DNA of 64,000 nucleotides from CAJPQU01 sp052170475 (GCA_052170475.1 JBQNAL010000002.1:1-64000); one strand, 5' to 3'; positions 35,102 through 44,366 are shown, counted from the stretch's first letter. Notes: generated by a model not told the origin, from the letters alone. Translations and numbers: made by a program.

Positions 35102-35470
35102 ATGATTCAACAGCAAACCATGCTGAATGTCGGTGACAATACCGGCGCCAAGGAAATCATGTGCATCCGCGTCATGGGCGGTTCCTACCGCAAATATGCC
35201 AACATCGGCGATATTATTGTGGCGGCCGTGAAGTCGGCGGCGCCTGGCGGTATGGTCAAGAAAGGCGACGTCGTGAAAGCGGTGGTCGTTCGGAGCGTCA
35301 AAGGGCTGCGTCGCCCGGACGGTTCCTTTATTCGCTTTGACGAAAATGCCGCCGTCATCATCAAAGACGATCATACGCCGCGCGGCACGCGCATCTTTGG
35401 ACCGGTAGCGCGCGAGCTTCGTGAGAAGGACTTCATGAAGATCGTCTCTTTGGCTCCGGAAGTACTTTAA
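35102..35470 (+). CDS. rplN: Ribosomal protein L14
   Basis: A 122-residue interface protein: MIQQQTMLNVGDNTGAKEIMCIRVMGGS opens it and HTPRGTRIFGPVARELR closes the core. AAGGAGGT lies before ATG 35102; first gene after the S10 segment in the spc order. Confidence 0.97.
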   Translation: MIQQQTMLNVGDNTGAKEIMCIRVMGGSYRKYANIGDIIVAAVKSAAPGGMVKKGDVVKAVVVRSVKGLRRPDGSFIRFDENAAVIIKDDHTPRGTRIFGPVARELREKDFMKIVSLAPEVL

Positions 35471-35486
35471 GTGAGGAGGTGCTATT

Positions 35487-35822
35487 TTGTCACTGAACAA
35501 TCATCTGCATGTCAAAAAGGGTGATACAGTCGTCGTCCTTTCCGGCAAGGATAAAGGACAGCAGGGCAAGGTCATCCTGTCGATGCCCAAAAAGTCCAAG
35601 GTCGTCGTCGAGGGCATCAATAAAGTCAAGCGGCACACGAAGCCGAATCAGAAGGCGCCCCAGGGCGGCATCATCACCAAAGAAGCACCGCTGGCCGTCT
35701 GCAAGGTCATGGTGGTCTGCCCCGCCTGCAAGAAGGCGACGCGCACGGCGAAAAAGCTCGTCAATGGAAAATACGTCCGCGCCTGCAAAAAGTGCGGCGA
35801 ATTGGTAGACGAAGCGAAATAA
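35487..35822 (+). CDS. rplX: Ribosomal protein L24
   Basis: A 111-residue KOW protein, KKGDTVVVLSGKDKGQQGKV, that initiates 50S assembly. It also carries four cysteines in two CxxC pairs (CPACKKATR, CKKCGELVD) that can bind zinc. TTG start behind GAGGAGGTG. Confidence 0.97.
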   Translation: MSLNNHLHVKKGDTVVVLSGKDKGQQGKVILSMPKKSKVVVEGINKVKRHTKPNQKAPQGGIITKEAPLAVCKVMVVCPACKKATRTAKKLVNGKYVRACKKCGELVDEAK

Positions 35823-35842
35823 CGCAGAAAGGAGGAGCATAC

Positions 35843-36382
35843 GTGGATAGATTACAGGAAAAGTACGCGAAGGAAGTCGCTCCTGAGCTTACGAAGAAGT
35901 TTGGCTACAAGAATGTCATGCAGCTGCCAAAGTTAGAGAAAGTCATCATCAACATGGGTGTCGGGGAAGCCGTCGGCAACCCGAAAGCACTGGAAGCTGC
36001 GGTCAGCGACTTGGCGCTCATCGCTGGGCAAAAGCCCATCGTCACCCGCGCGAAAAAGTCCATCGCCACATGGAAGATCCGTCAGGGCATGGCGATCGGT
36101 GCGAAAGTGACGCTGCGTGGGACGCGGATGTATCAATTCCTCGATAAGTTTATGAACGTCGCTTTGCCCCGTGTTCGGGATTTCCACGGCGTCAGTGCCA
36201 AAGCCTTCGATGGTCGCGGCAATTACTCGGTGGGACTCAAGGAGCAGCTGATCTTCCCGGAAATTGATTACGACAAGATCGACAAAGTTCGGGGCATGAA
36301 TGTAGTCATCGTTACGACGGCAAAGACCGACGAGGAGGCCAGAGCGCTTCTCTCCCTCTTGGGTATGCCGTTTGGCGCTTAA
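35843..36382 (+). CDS. rplE: Ribosomal protein L5
   Basis: The 179-residue 5S rRNA-binding protein: PKLEKVIINMGVGEAVGNPK and RVRDFHGVSAKAFDGRGNYSVGL are conserved. GTG 35843 follows AAAGGAGGAG; the longer frame inside rplX was rejected. Confidence 0.97.
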   Translation: MDRLQEKYAKEVAPELTKKFGYKNVMQLPKLEKVIINMGVGEAVGNPKALEAAVSDLALIAGQKPIVTRAKKSIATWKIRQGMAIGAKVTLRGTRMYQFLDKFMNVALPRVRDFHGVSAKAFDGRGNYSVGLKEQLIFPEIDYDKIDKVRGMNVVIVTTAKTDEEARALLSLLGMPFGA

Positions 36383-36406
36383 CCAGAGAAAGAGGAGGTA
36401 CTGACT

Positions 36407-36592
36407 GTGGCCAAAAAGGCTATGATTGAAAAGTGGAGCCGTGAGCCGAAATTTAAGGTTCGCAAGTATAATCGCTGCAAGATTTGCGGTCGTCCGCATG
36501 GTTATATGAGAAAGTTCGACATGTGCCGCATCTGCTTTAGAGAGCAGAGCTATAAGGGTGCCATTCCCGGCGTTACGAAGGCCAGTTGGTGA
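36407..36592 (+). CDS. rpsZ: Ribosomal protein S14, zinc-binding type
   Basis: A 61-residue short S14 with both zinc pairs intact, CKICGRPHGYMRKFDMCRIC, the C+ form. GTG start with AGAGGAGGT upstream. Confidence 0.97.
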   Translation: MAKKAMIEKWSREPKFKVRKYNRCKICGRPHGYMRKFDMCRICFREQSYKGAIPGVTKASW

Positions 36593-36627
36593 CCCGCTGA
36601 GTTAGAAAGAAAGGAGGATATCGATTT

Positions 36628-37026
36628 ATGGTAATGACTGATCCTATTGCTGATATGCTGACCCGTTTGCGCAACGCAAACTCCGTCTTACATGATAAAG
36701 TTGAGATCCCCGGTTCCAAGATCAAGAGAGCCATCGCGGCAGTCTTGAAGGAGGAAGGGTTCATTCGAGATTATACCTTCACGGAAGACAACAAGCAGGG
36801 CATGCTGGTCTTGACGCTGAAGTATGGGCCGGAACGCGAAAAAGTGATCTCCGGCATCAAGCGCATTTCTAAGCCGGGTCTTCGCATGTACGCGAAGAGC
36901 GCAGAACTGCCCCGCGTGTTGGGCGGTCTTGGCGTCGCGATCATCTCTACGTCCAAGGGCATCATGAGCGATAAGAAGGCGCGTAAGGCAGGCCTTGGCG
37001 GCGAGATTTTAGCTTACGTCTGGTAA
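36628..37026 (+). CDS. rpsH: Ribosomal protein S8
   Basis: A 132-residue protein: MTDPIADMLTRLRNAN and GVAIISTSKGIMSDKKARKAGLGGEILAYVW are family marks. AAAGGAGG is ten bases before ATG 36628; an ATG six bases later is also possible. Confidence 0.97.
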   Translation: MVMTDPIADMLTRLRNANSVLHDKVEIPGSKIKRAIAAVLKEEGFIRDYTFTEDNKQGMLVLTLKYGPEREKVISGIKRISKPGLRMYAKSAELPRVLGGLGVAIISTSKGIMSDKKARKAGLGGEILAYVW

Positions 37027-37052
37027 AAAGAAAGGGACTGGGAGGTTTACAG

Positions 37053-37604
37053 ATGTCAAGAATTGGTAGAGCGCCGATTACGATTCCGTCCGGCGTAACC
37101 GTTACATTGGCGCAGGACAATAAAGTCACGGTCAAAGGCCCGAAAGGCGAGCTTTCCCGGCTTTGCCACCCGGACATGAAAGTGACCGTAGAGGATAACG
37201 TGATCACGGTGGCGCGTCCTTCGGAAGAGAAGCTGCACAAGTCGCTGCATGGTCTCACCCGGACGCTTATCAACAACATGGTCGTCGGCGTGACCGAAGG
37301 CTTTACGAAGAATTTGGAAATCAACGGCGTCGGCTATCGTGCCGTCAAGCAGGGCAAGAACCTGCACCTTTCCCTGGGCTTTTCCCACCCCGTGGTGGTA
37401 GAGCCGCCGAAGGGGATTGAATTGGACGCGCCGGCGGCGAACAAGATCGTGATCACCGGAGCGGATAAGGAAATGGTCGGCGGCATGGCGGCGAAAATTC
37501 GCGCCCTGCGTGAGCCGGAACCCTATAAGGGCAAGGGAATCAAATACGAAGGCGAGCATATCCGCCGCAAGGTCGGTAAAGCTGGCGCTAAAGGCAAGAA
37601 ATAA
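37053..37604 (+). CDS. rplF: Ribosomal protein L6
   Basis: A 183-residue two-domain protein: SRIGRAPITIPSGVTV at the start and EPYKGKGIKYEGEHIRRKVGKAG at the end are conserved. GGGAGG precedes the ATG. Confidence 0.97.
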   Translation: MSRIGRAPITIPSGVTVTLAQDNKVTVKGPKGELSRLCHPDMKVTVEDNVITVARPSEEKLHKSLHGLTRTLINNMVVGVTEGFTKNLEINGVGYRAVKQGKNLHLSLGFSHPVVVEPPKGIELDAPAANKIVITGADKEMVGGMAAKIRALREPEPYKGKGIKYEGEHIRRKVGKAGAKGKK

Positions 37605-37632
37605 ACCACTTTGAAGGAAAGGAGTGATCCGC

Positions 37633-37992
37633 GTGCTTCGTAAAGAGGATAAAAACAAGGCGCGTTATAAGCGGCATCTTAGGGTGCGCAGTCACATTTC
37701 GGGAACGCCGGAATGCCCGCGGCTCAATGTGTTCCGCAGCCTCGGCAACATTTACGCGCAGGTCATTGACGATGCCAACGGCGTCACGTTGGTGGCGGCG
37801 AGTTCTAAAGATAAGAATTTTTCCGGCTACGGCGGAAACATTGACGCGGCGAAGGCGGTCGGTGCAGCCGTCGCCAAGAAAGCGTTGGAAAAAGGAATCC
37901 AGACGGTGGTCTTCGACCGCGGCGGTTATGTCTACCATGGTCGAGTTGCGGCGCTGGCCGAGGCGGCTCGTGAAGCCGGCCTGAAATTCTAA
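37633..37992 (+). CDS. rplR: Ribosomal protein L18
   Basis: A 119-residue 5S rRNA-binding protein: RYKRHLRVRSHISGTPECPRLNVFRS and VVFDRGGYVYHGRVAALAEAARE are conserved. GTG 37633 was preferred to GTG 37624 because the latter overlaps the ribosome site AAAGGAGTG. Confidence 0.96.
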   Translation: MLRKEDKNKARYKRHLRVRSHISGTPECPRLNVFRSLGNIYAQVIDDANGVTLVAASSKDKNFSGYGGNIDAAKAVGAAVAKKALEKGIQTVVFDRGGYVYHGRVAALAEAAREAGLKF

Positions 37993-38013
37993 ACTTGCAA
38001 AGGAGGTAAATGA

Positions 38014-38514
38014 ATGGCTAGAATGGAAAACGAAACTCCCGAGTACCAGGAGAAGGTCGTATACATCAATCGCGTGGCCAAGGTCGTCAAGGGCGGCCGT
38101 CGCTTCTCCTTCAGCGCCCTCGTCGTCGTCGGCAACCAGAAGGGAAAAGTCGGCGTCGGACTCGGGAAAGCCAGTGAGGTGCCGGAAGCGATCCGAAAGG
38201 GCATTGAAGATGCCAAGAAACACCTCATTGAAGTGGCGCTTAGGGAGCATACGATTCCCCACGAGATCATCGGCGTTTTTGGCGCCGGTCGGGTACTCTT
38301 GAAGCCTGCTGCAAAAGGTACCGGCGTGATCGCGGGCGGGCCTGCCCGTGCGGTTTTAGAGTTGGCCGGAATCCGGGACATCCTCACGAAATCGTTGGGA
38401 TCGTCGAATCCGAACAACATGGTGCGCGCCACCCTCACCGGTTTGAGCCAGTTGAAGAAAGCCGAGCGGGTCGCGGAACTTCGCGGCAAGACCGTGCAGG
38501 AAATTTTGGGCTAA
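38014..38514 (+). CDS. rpsE: Ribosomal protein S5
   Basis: A 166-residue protein: EKVVYINRVAKVVKGGRRF and GKASEVPEAIRKGIEDAKKHL are conserved. AAAGGAGGT lies before the ATG. Confidence 0.97.
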   Translation: MARMENETPEYQEKVVYINRVAKVVKGGRRFSFSALVVVGNQKGKVGVGLGKASEVPEAIRKGIEDAKKHLIEVALREHTIPHEIIGVFGAGRVLLKPAAKGTGVIAGGPARAVLELAGIRDILTKSLGSSNPNNMVRATLTGLSQLKKAERVAELRGKTVQEILG

Positions 38515-38527
38515 GGAGGGTTTTTCA

Positions 38528-38713
38528 ATGGCGAAATTGAAAGTCACTCTGACCCGGAGCTTGATCGGTCGGCCGGAAACGCAGCGGAAAACCGTGAAGG
38601 CTTTAGGGCTGAGAAAATTAAATTCCTGCTCCGTGCTGCCGGATCATCCGACCATTCGCGGTCAGATCCATAAAGTGGAGCATTTGGTAACGGTAGAAGA
38701 GATCGCAGACTGA
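38528..38713 (+). CDS. rpmD: Ribosomal protein L30
   Basis: A 61-residue protein: VTLTRSLIGRPETQRKTVKALGLRKLNS is characteristic. AAGGAGGG precedes the ATG. Confidence 0.96.
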   Translation: MAKLKVTLTRSLIGRPETQRKTVKALGLRKLNSCSVLPDHPTIRGQIHKVEHLVTVEEIAD

Positions 38714-38732
38714 GATTAAGGAGGTGCATTTG

Positions 38733-39173
38733 ATGAAACTACATGAATTGTCTCCGGCGCCCGGCGCAAGAAAGAGCCGTACCCGCAAGGGGCGCGGCAT
38801 CGGCAGCGGCCTTGGGAAGACCGCCGGACGGGGCTCCAAGGGGCAGAATGCCCGCTCGGGCGGCGGCGTCCGCACCGGCTTTGAAGGCGGACAGATGCCG
38901 CTTTATCGTCGGCTGCCGAAACGCGGCTTCAAAAACGTCTTCGCGGATGTTTTCGCCGAGGTCAATGTGTCGAGCCTGAACCGCTTCGAGGACGGCGCTA
39001 CGGTGGATCCTGTGTCCCTCATCGAGATGGGCGTATTGAAAAACGTGCGGGACGGCGTTCGCATCTTAGGGGACGGCGAACTCACGAAGAAGCTGACGGT
39101 GAAGGCGAACGGCTTTACGAAGAAGGCAGCGGAAAAGATCACGGCGGCAGGCGGAAAAGTCGAGGTGATCTGA
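38733..39173 (+). CDS. rplO: Ribosomal protein L15
   Basis: A 146-residue protein: MKLHELSPAPGARKSRTRKGRGIGSGLGKTAGRG (in parts) and FEGGQMPLYRRLPKRGF are conserved. ATG 38733 follows AAGGAGGTG by seven bases; an upstream GTG overlaps that site and was rejected. Confidence 0.96.
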   Translation: MKLHELSPAPGARKSRTRKGRGIGSGLGKTAGRGSKGQNARSGGGVRTGFEGGQMPLYRRLPKRGFKNVFADVFAEVNVSSLNRFEDGATVDPVSLIEMGVLKNVRDGVRILGDGELTKKLTVKANGFTKKAAEKITAAGGKVEVI

Positions 39174-39174
39174 G

Positions 39175-40431
39175 GTGCTTTCAGCCCTTGCGAACATCTA
39201 TCGGATTCCCGAACTTCGGCAAAAGATCACGTTTACGCTGATCATGTTCGCCATTTTTCGGATGGGGACACACATCCCGGTTCCGGGCGTGAATCCGGCC
39301 GTGATTGAGCAACTGTTTCAAAGCGGCAATCTTTTCGGTTTGCTGGACTTGTTCTCAGGCGGCGCGTTGAGTAAATTCTCTATCTTCGCCATGAGCATCA
39401 CCCCTTATATCAATGCTTCCATCATTATTCAGCTGCTCACCGTGGTGATACCGACGCTGGAGCAATGGTCTAAGGAAGGGCAGGAAGGGCACAAGAAAAC
39501 CACCCAGGTCACGCGGTATTTGACGGTCGCGTTAGCATTCCTCCAGGCGATTGGGATGTCCATCGGCCTTCGGGATGCGATCCTTAATCCGGGGATCGTC
39601 TCGATCCTCATCATCGCCATCACCTTAACGGCGGGGACGGTATTTCTCATGTGGGTCGGCGAGCAGATCACGTCGCAAGGCGTGGGGAACGGCATTTCCC
39701 TCATCATCTTCGCCGGTATCGTCGCTGCTTTACCCAAGAATTTAGGGCGTATCTATCAATACTTGCAGGCGGGTACCATCAATGGCTTCAATGCCGTCCT
39801 GTTCGGATTGATCGCGGTGGGCATGGTGGTCTTTGTCATCCTGATCCATCAAGCGCATCGCCGGATCCCCATTTCGTATGCCAAGCGAGTCGTCGGCCAG
39901 AGAACGTATGGCGGACACTCCAGTCACATTCCCCTGAAAGTCAATCAAGCAGGGGTCATTCCCATCATCTTTGCGTCATCCGTGCTGATGTTTCCAGTAA
40001 CCATTGCCCAGTTTGTTGATATTCCCTGGGTAAAGACAGTCGCCGGTTATTTTGCGTGGGGTACACCGATACAGACGAGCCTGTACGCGCTCCTCATTAT
40101 CTTCTTCACGTACTTTTATACCGCGGTTACTGTAAAGATATCGGATATGGCAGAGAATCTGAAAAAATACGGTGGTTTCATACCTGGCATTCGCCCCGGT
40201 AAACCGACGGAAGATTATTTAGATCATGTCCTGACCCGGATCACGCTGGCCGGCGCATTTTTCTTGGCGTTTATCGCCATCCTGCCGAACATGGTGGCCG
40301 GTGCTACCCATATCGAAGGTGTGTACTTCGGTGGCACCGCGCTCCTCATCGTCGTAGGCGTCGCCCTCGACACCATGAAGCAGATCGAAGCGATGGTCGT
40401 CATGCGCCATTACCAAGGGTTCATGAAGTAG
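39175..40431 (+). CDS. secY: Protein translocase subunit SecY
   Basis: The 418-residue channel of the Sec machinery, with ten membrane helices. RMGTHIPVPGVNP opens it, FSIFAMSITPYINASIIIQLL is the plug/TM2 region, and GFIPGIRPGKPTEDYL lies in the cytoplasmic C5 loop. GTG start one base after the rplO stop; the GAGGTGAT ribosome site is inside rplO. Confidence 0.97.
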   Translation: MLSALANIYRIPELRQKITFTLIMFAIFRMGTHIPVPGVNPAVIEQLFQSGNLFGLLDLFSGGALSKFSIFAMSITPYINASIIIQLLTVVIPTLEQWSKEGQEGHKKTTQVTRYLTVALAFLQAIGMSIGLRDAILNPGIVSILIIAITLTAGTVFLMWVGEQITSQGVGNGISLIIFAGIVAALPKNLGRIYQYLQAGTINGFNAVLFGLIAVGMVVFVILIHQAHRRIPISYAKRVVGQRTYGGHSSHIPLKVNQAGVIPIIFASSVLMFPVTIAQFVDIPWVKTVAGYFAWGTPIQTSLYALLIIFFTYFYTAVTVKISDMAENLKKYGGFIPGIRPGKPTEDYLDHVLTRITLAGAFFLAFIAILPNMVAGATHIEGVYFGGTALLIVVGVALDTMKQIEAMVVMRHYQGFMK

Positions 40432-40440
40432 GAGGATGAA

Positions 40441-41085
40441 ATGTATATCCTGTTGATGGGGCCGCCCGGCGCCGGCAAAGGCACCCAGGCAGCCAATCTA
40501 GTAGAAAAATACGGCCTTTCTCACATCTCCACCGGGGACATGTTCCGGGCAGCGGTGAAGGAAGGAACCGCCCTCGGCAAGGAGGCGAAAGCCTGCATGG
40601 ATGCGGGGAAACTCGTCCCCGATGAAGTCACCATCGGGATCGTGCGGGAGCGCCTCGCTAAGCCGGATTGCGCCAAAGGATTCATCTTGGACGGATTCCC
40701 GCGCACCGTTGAGCAAGCGGACGCCCTCCAAGGGATTTTGCAGGATCTTGGCCTTTCCTTGACCCGTGTCATCGACATCAGCGTGGCCAATGAAGCGCTG
40801 ACGGAGCGGGTCGTTGGGCGCCGGATCTGCAAAGCCTGCGGCGCGACCTATCACATCAAATTCCATCCGGCGAAACAAGATGGCGTGTGTGATGCGTGCG
40901 GCGGAGAAACTTACCAGCGTGCCGACGACAGCGAGGAAACGATCAAGAATCGTCTCTCTGTCTACGACGCCCAGACGAAACCGCTCATCGACTACTACCA
41001 AAAGGCCGGCCTTTACAGCCGCATCGACGGCAGCCAGCCGATGGAAAAGGTCTTCTCTGATGTCGAGGCGGCGATCAAAGCGTGA
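40441..41085 (+). CDS. adk: Adenylate kinase
   Basis: The 214-residue enzyme interconverts AMP, ADP and ATP. LLMGPPGAGKGTQA is the P-loop, DGFPRTVEQADAL the AMP-binding segment, and the lid carries four zinc-type cysteines (CKAC ... CDAC), the long Gram-positive form. It follows secY by nine bases. The usual next gene, map, is missing. Confidence 0.98.
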   Translation: MYILLMGPPGAGKGTQAANLVEKYGLSHISTGDMFRAAVKEGTALGKEAKACMDAGKLVPDEVTIGIVRERLAKPDCAKGFILDGFPRTVEQADALQGILQDLGLSLTRVIDISVANEALTERVVGRRICKACGATYHIKFHPAKQDGVCDACGGETYQRADDSEETIKNRLSVYDAQTKPLIDYYQKAGLYSRIDGSQPMEKVFSDVEAAIKA

Positions 41086-41164
41086 GGTCGGGACGGGGCT
41101 TGAAACTACCGATCGATAGAAAAGCCGCGAAGAAGCGGCGGATCAACTGTAAGGAGCAGAAATA

Positions 41165-41383
41165 ATGTCCAAGCAAGATGTCATTGAAGTGGAAGGCAAG
41201 GTACTTGAGGCATTGCCCAATGCGATGTTTCAGGTCGAATTGGAAAACGGCCATGTCGTATTAGCGCATGTATCAGGTAAGATCCGCATGAATTTCATTC
41301 GCATCCTGCCTGGCGATAAGGTCACGATTGAGCTTACCCCGTACGACTTAACCCGTGGCCGTATCACCTATCGTTTCAAATAG
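41165..41383 (+). CDS. infA: Translation initiation factor IF-1
   Basis: A 72-residue S1/OB-fold protein that fills the A site during initiation: EVEGKVLEALPNAMFQVELENGHVVLAHVSGKIRMNFIRILPGD (in parts) is diagnostic. AAGGAGC precedes the ATG. It comes directly after adk. Confidence 0.98.
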   Translation: MSKQDVIEVEGKVLEALPNAMFQVELENGHVVLAHVSGKIRMNFIRILPGDKVTIELTPYDLTRGRITYRFK

Positions 41384-41453
41384 CGCGTGAAGCGTTGGTG
41401 CAGTGTACGGCTGACAGGGCTCGTACCGATAAGGAAAAGGAGGAAGCGCAGAG

Positions 41454-41567
41454 ATGAAAGTCAAACCTTCAGTTAAGCCGATTTGTGAAAAATGCAAAGT
41501 CATTAAACGCAAAGGTCGCGTCATGGTCATTTGCGAGAATCCGAAACATAAACAAAGACAAGGTTAA
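41454..41567 (+). CDS. rpmJ: Ribosomal protein L36
   Basis: A 37-residue protein, MKVKPSVKPICEKCKVI at the start and NPKHKQRQG at the end, with the Cys-x2-Cys ... Cys ... His zinc ligands intact (C+ type). AAAAGGAGG lies upstream. It sits between infA and rpsM as in most Firmicutes. Confidence 0.97.
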   Translation: MKVKPSVKPICEKCKVIKRKGRVMVICENPKHKQRQG

Positions 41568-41587
41568 GAAAAGGAGGTGCTTCATTT

Positions 41588-41959
41588 ATGGCACGTATTG
41601 CCGGTATTGATTTGCCGCGTGATAAAAGGATTGAGATTGCCCTGACATACATCTATGGGATTGGCCTCACCACATCGCAGAAGCTCTTGACTGAAGCGGG
41701 GATCAACCCCGATACCCGTACCCGCGATCTCACGGAAGACGAGGTCGTCAAGCTCCGTGAACTCATCGATAAGAACGTCGTCGTCGAGGGGGATCTTCGC
41801 CGCGAAGTCTCTCTCAACATCAAGCGTCTGGTGGAAATCGGCTGCTATCGTGGCCGCCGCCATCGCTTGGGGCTGCCGGTGCGCGGGCAGAACACGAAGA
41901 ATAACGCCCGGACGCGCAAAGGGCCGAAACGGACGATTGCCGGGAAGAAGAAAGACTAA
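41588..41959 (+). CDS. rpsM: Ribosomal protein S13
   Basis: A 123-residue head protein: ARIAGIDLPRDKRIEIALTYIYGIG and the basic tail RGQNTKNNARTRKGPK are conserved. AAGGAGGTG precedes the ATG. Confidence 0.97.
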   Translation: MARIAGIDLPRDKRIEIALTYIYGIGLTTSQKLLTEAGINPDTRTRDLTEDEVVKLRELIDKNVVVEGDLRREVSLNIKRLVEIGCYRGRRHRLGLPVRGQNTKNNARTRKGPKRTIAGKKKD

Positions 41960-41973
41960 GGGAGGGATAAAAG

Positions 41974-42366
41974 TTGGCAGTTAAGAAAACCGTTCGTACT
42001 AAGAAAAGAGACCGTAAAAACGTCGAATACGGCGTGGCGCACATCAGCTCTACCTTCAACAACACCATCGTGACATTGACTGACAAAAACGGCAACGCCC
42101 TCTCTTGGGCCAGCGCCGGCGGCCTTGGCTTTCGGGGATCGCGCAAATCGACCCCCTTCGCTGCGCAGATGGCAGCGGAGACAGCAGCGCGTGCCGCCAT
42201 GGAACATGGCTTAAAGCAGGTGGAGGTCTTCGTCAAGGGGCCGGGCGCCGGCCGTGAAGCCGCTATCCGTTCCCTTCAGGCCACGGGTCTCGAAGTCAAC
42301 ATGATCAAAGATGTCACGCCGATTCCGCACAACGGGTGCCGCCCGCCGAAGCGGAGAAGGGTATAA
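41974..42366 (+). CDS. rpsK: Ribosomal protein S11
   Basis: A 130-residue platform protein: VAHISSTFNNTIVTLTD and VTPIPHNGCRPPKRRRV are conserved. TTG start behind GGGAGGG. Confidence 0.97.
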   Translation: MAVKKTVRTKKRDRKNVEYGVAHISSTFNNTIVTLTDKNGNALSWASAGGLGFRGSRKSTPFAAQMAAETAARAAMEHGLKQVEVFVKGPGAGREAAIRSLQATGLEVNMIKDVTPIPHNGCRPPKRRRV

Positions 42367-42383
42367 TGGAGGTGCAGAAGTAG

Positions 42384-42977
42384 ATGGCCATTGACAGAGT
42401 AGCAAGTCTTAAACGCTGCCGCGCCCTCGGCATTGAGCCGGCGGTGGTCGGTCTCAGCAAGAAATCGAAGCGTCAGCCGAAACGCACAAATCGCAAAGTC
42501 AGCGAGTACGGCATTCAGCTCAAGGAAAAGCAGAAGGCCAAATTCATCTACGGCGTTTTGGAAAAGCAATTCCGCGGCTACTACGATAAAGCGAAGAAAA
42601 TGCAGGGCATCACGGGTGAAAATCTGCTCGGCCTTTTAGAGCGGCGCATGGATAACGTCGTTTTCCGCCTCGGCCTCGCATCGACCCGGCGTCAGGCGCG
42701 GCAAGTCGTCCGCCACGGTCACATCACCGTCAACGGTAAGCGTGTGGACATTCCCTCCGCCCTCGTCTATGAAGGGGACGTCGTGGCGGTAGCGGAAAAG
42801 AGCCGCAGCAACGCTTTCTTCAAAGCGCTGGCGGAAAGTAACGCCTCCCTTGGTGCGCCGGCTTGGCTCTCCGTGGATAAGGAACATCTTGCCGGCACGG
42901 TGACGCGCTTTCCGAATCGTGATGAAATTGATGTGCCGGTGAACGAACAGGCCATCGTCGAACTCTACTCCAAATAA
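42384..42977 (+). CDS. rpsD: Ribosomal protein S4
   Basis: A 197-residue assembly protein with an S4 RNA-binding domain (RLDNVVFRLGLASTRRQARQ-like segment at about 85-105). It lacks the N-terminal zinc cysteine cluster, so it is the C- form. GGAGGTGCAG precedes the ATG. In this block rpsD lies between rpsK and rpoA, as in gamma-proteobacteria and many clostridia. Confidence 0.97.
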   Translation: MAIDRVASLKRCRALGIEPAVVGLSKKSKRQPKRTNRKVSEYGIQLKEKQKAKFIYGVLEKQFRGYYDKAKKMQGITGENLLGLLERRMDNVVFRLGLASTRRQARQVVRHGHITVNGKRVDIPSALVYEGDVVAVAEKSRSNAFFKALAESNASLGAPAWLSVDKEHLAGTVTRFPNRDEIDVPVNEQAIVELYSK

Positions 42978-43039
42978 TCCCTTGGTGTTGTTTCTGATGA
43001 GTATCAACTGCATGGAATTATGGAGGAGGGGTATGCCTG

Positions 43040-43999
43040 ATGGTCGAAATCGAAAAGCCGAAAATCGAGATAGCTGAAATCAGTGAGGATAACCGTTACG
43101 GGAAATTCGTCTGCGAGCCTTTAGAGCGCGGTTACGGGACGACGCTTGGAAACAGCCTACGCCGTATCCTCTTATCCTCGCTGCCGGGCGCAGCGATCAC
43201 CTCCATCCGAATCGATGGCGTGCTTCATGAATTCTCGACGATCCCCGGGGTTCGGGATGATGTGACGAACATCATCCTGAATCTCAAATCCCTTTGCTTC
43301 AAGCTGCTTTCGGACGAACCTAAGACGATTCGGATCGACGTGGACGGGGAACGGGAGGTCACGGCGGCGGACATCGCTTTGGACGCTGACGTTGAGATCC
43401 TCAATCCAGATCTCCACATCGCGACCTTGAACAAAGAAGGCGCTCTGCACATGGAAATGACTGTGGAGCGTGGGCGTGGCTACGTTTCTGCGGACAAGAA
43501 CAAAAGGCCGGATCATGTGATCGGGGTCATTCCCATTGATTCGATCTTTTCCCCTGTCTCTCGGGTCAATTATACGGTCTCGGATACTCGGGTGGGCAAC
43601 GTCACAGACTACGACAAGCTGGTCTTGGAAGTCTGGACGGACGGTTCCCTTCGCCCTGAAGAAGCGGTCAGCAAAGCGGCCAGTATCCTGATCTCCCACT
43701 TGAAGCTCTTCCAGAATATGGCGGGGCTGACAGAAGAAGAAGAAGTGGAAGAGGGCAGTTTCACCGAAGTGGAAGAAAACGATACGGCCAAAGTCATGGA
43801 AATGACCATCGAGGACTTGGATCTCTCCGTTCGTTCCTATAACTGCCTCAAGCGCGCCTACATCAACACGGTGGCGGATCTGACGGCAAAGACGGAAGAA
43901 GAGATGATGAAGGTTCGGAACTTAGGGAGAAAATCCCTTGAGGAAGTCAAAAAGAAGTTACAGGAATTAGACCTGTCGCTTCGAGAAGAAGAAGAATGA
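43040..43999 (+). CDS. rpoA: RNA polymerase alpha subunit
   Basis: The 319-residue subunit. The N-terminal dimerisation domain contains EPLERGYGTTLGNSLRRILLSSLPG, and the C-terminal domain LDLSVRSYNCLKRAYINTVADL and NLGRKSLEEVKKKL. An acidic linker (EEEEVEEGSFTEVEEND) joins them. GGAGGAGGGG is upstream. Confidence 0.98.
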   Translation: MVEIEKPKIEIAEISEDNRYGKFVCEPLERGYGTTLGNSLRRILLSSLPGAAITSIRIDGVLHEFSTIPGVRDDVTNIILNLKSLCFKLLSDEPKTIRIDVDGEREVTAADIALDADVEILNPDLHIATLNKEGALHMEMTVERGRGYVSADKNKRPDHVIGVIPIDSIFSPVSRVNYTVSDTRVGNVTDYDKLVLEVWTDGSLRPEEAVSKAASILISHLKLFQNMAGLTEEEEVEEGSFTEVEENDTAKVMEMTIEDLDLSVRSYNCLKRAYINTVADLTAKTEEEMMKVRNLGRKSLEEVKKKLQELDLSLREEEE

Positions 44000-44015
44000 G
44001 GAAAGAGGGAAATAC

Positions 44016-44354
44016 ATGGCTTACAGAAAATTAGGGCGCGACTCAAGCGCTCGTAAGGCTTTGTTTCGCAGTATTTTGACTTCCTTCTTCGCGAACGGGC
44101 GCATTGAGACGACGGAAGCCAAAGCCAAAGAGATCAGCGGCTTGGCGGATCAGCTCATCACCTTGGCAAAGCGCGGCGATTTGGCCGCGCGCCGTCAGGC
44201 GATCGCGCGTTTAGTGGATGAAGGAGTGGTACGGAAACTTTTCGGCGAAATTGCCGCCAAATACACCGACCGCCAAGGCGGCTACACCCGCATCCTGAAG
44301 CTTGGCCCCCGCCGCGGCGACGCTGCGCCGATGGTTCTTCTGGAATTGGTGTAA
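44016..44354 (+). CDS. rplQ: Ribosomal protein L17
   Basis: A 112-residue protein: MAYRKLGRDSSARKALFRSILTSF and GGYTRILKLGPRRGDAAPMVLLELV are conserved. It closes the ribosomal block before a terminator. Confidence 0.98.
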   Translation: MAYRKLGRDSSARKALFRSILTSFFANGRIETTEAKAKEISGLADQLITLAKRGDLAARRQAIARLVDEGVVRKLFGEIAAKYTDRQGGYTRILKLGPRRGDAAPMVLLELV

Positions 44355-44366
44355 ATTGGACGACGA

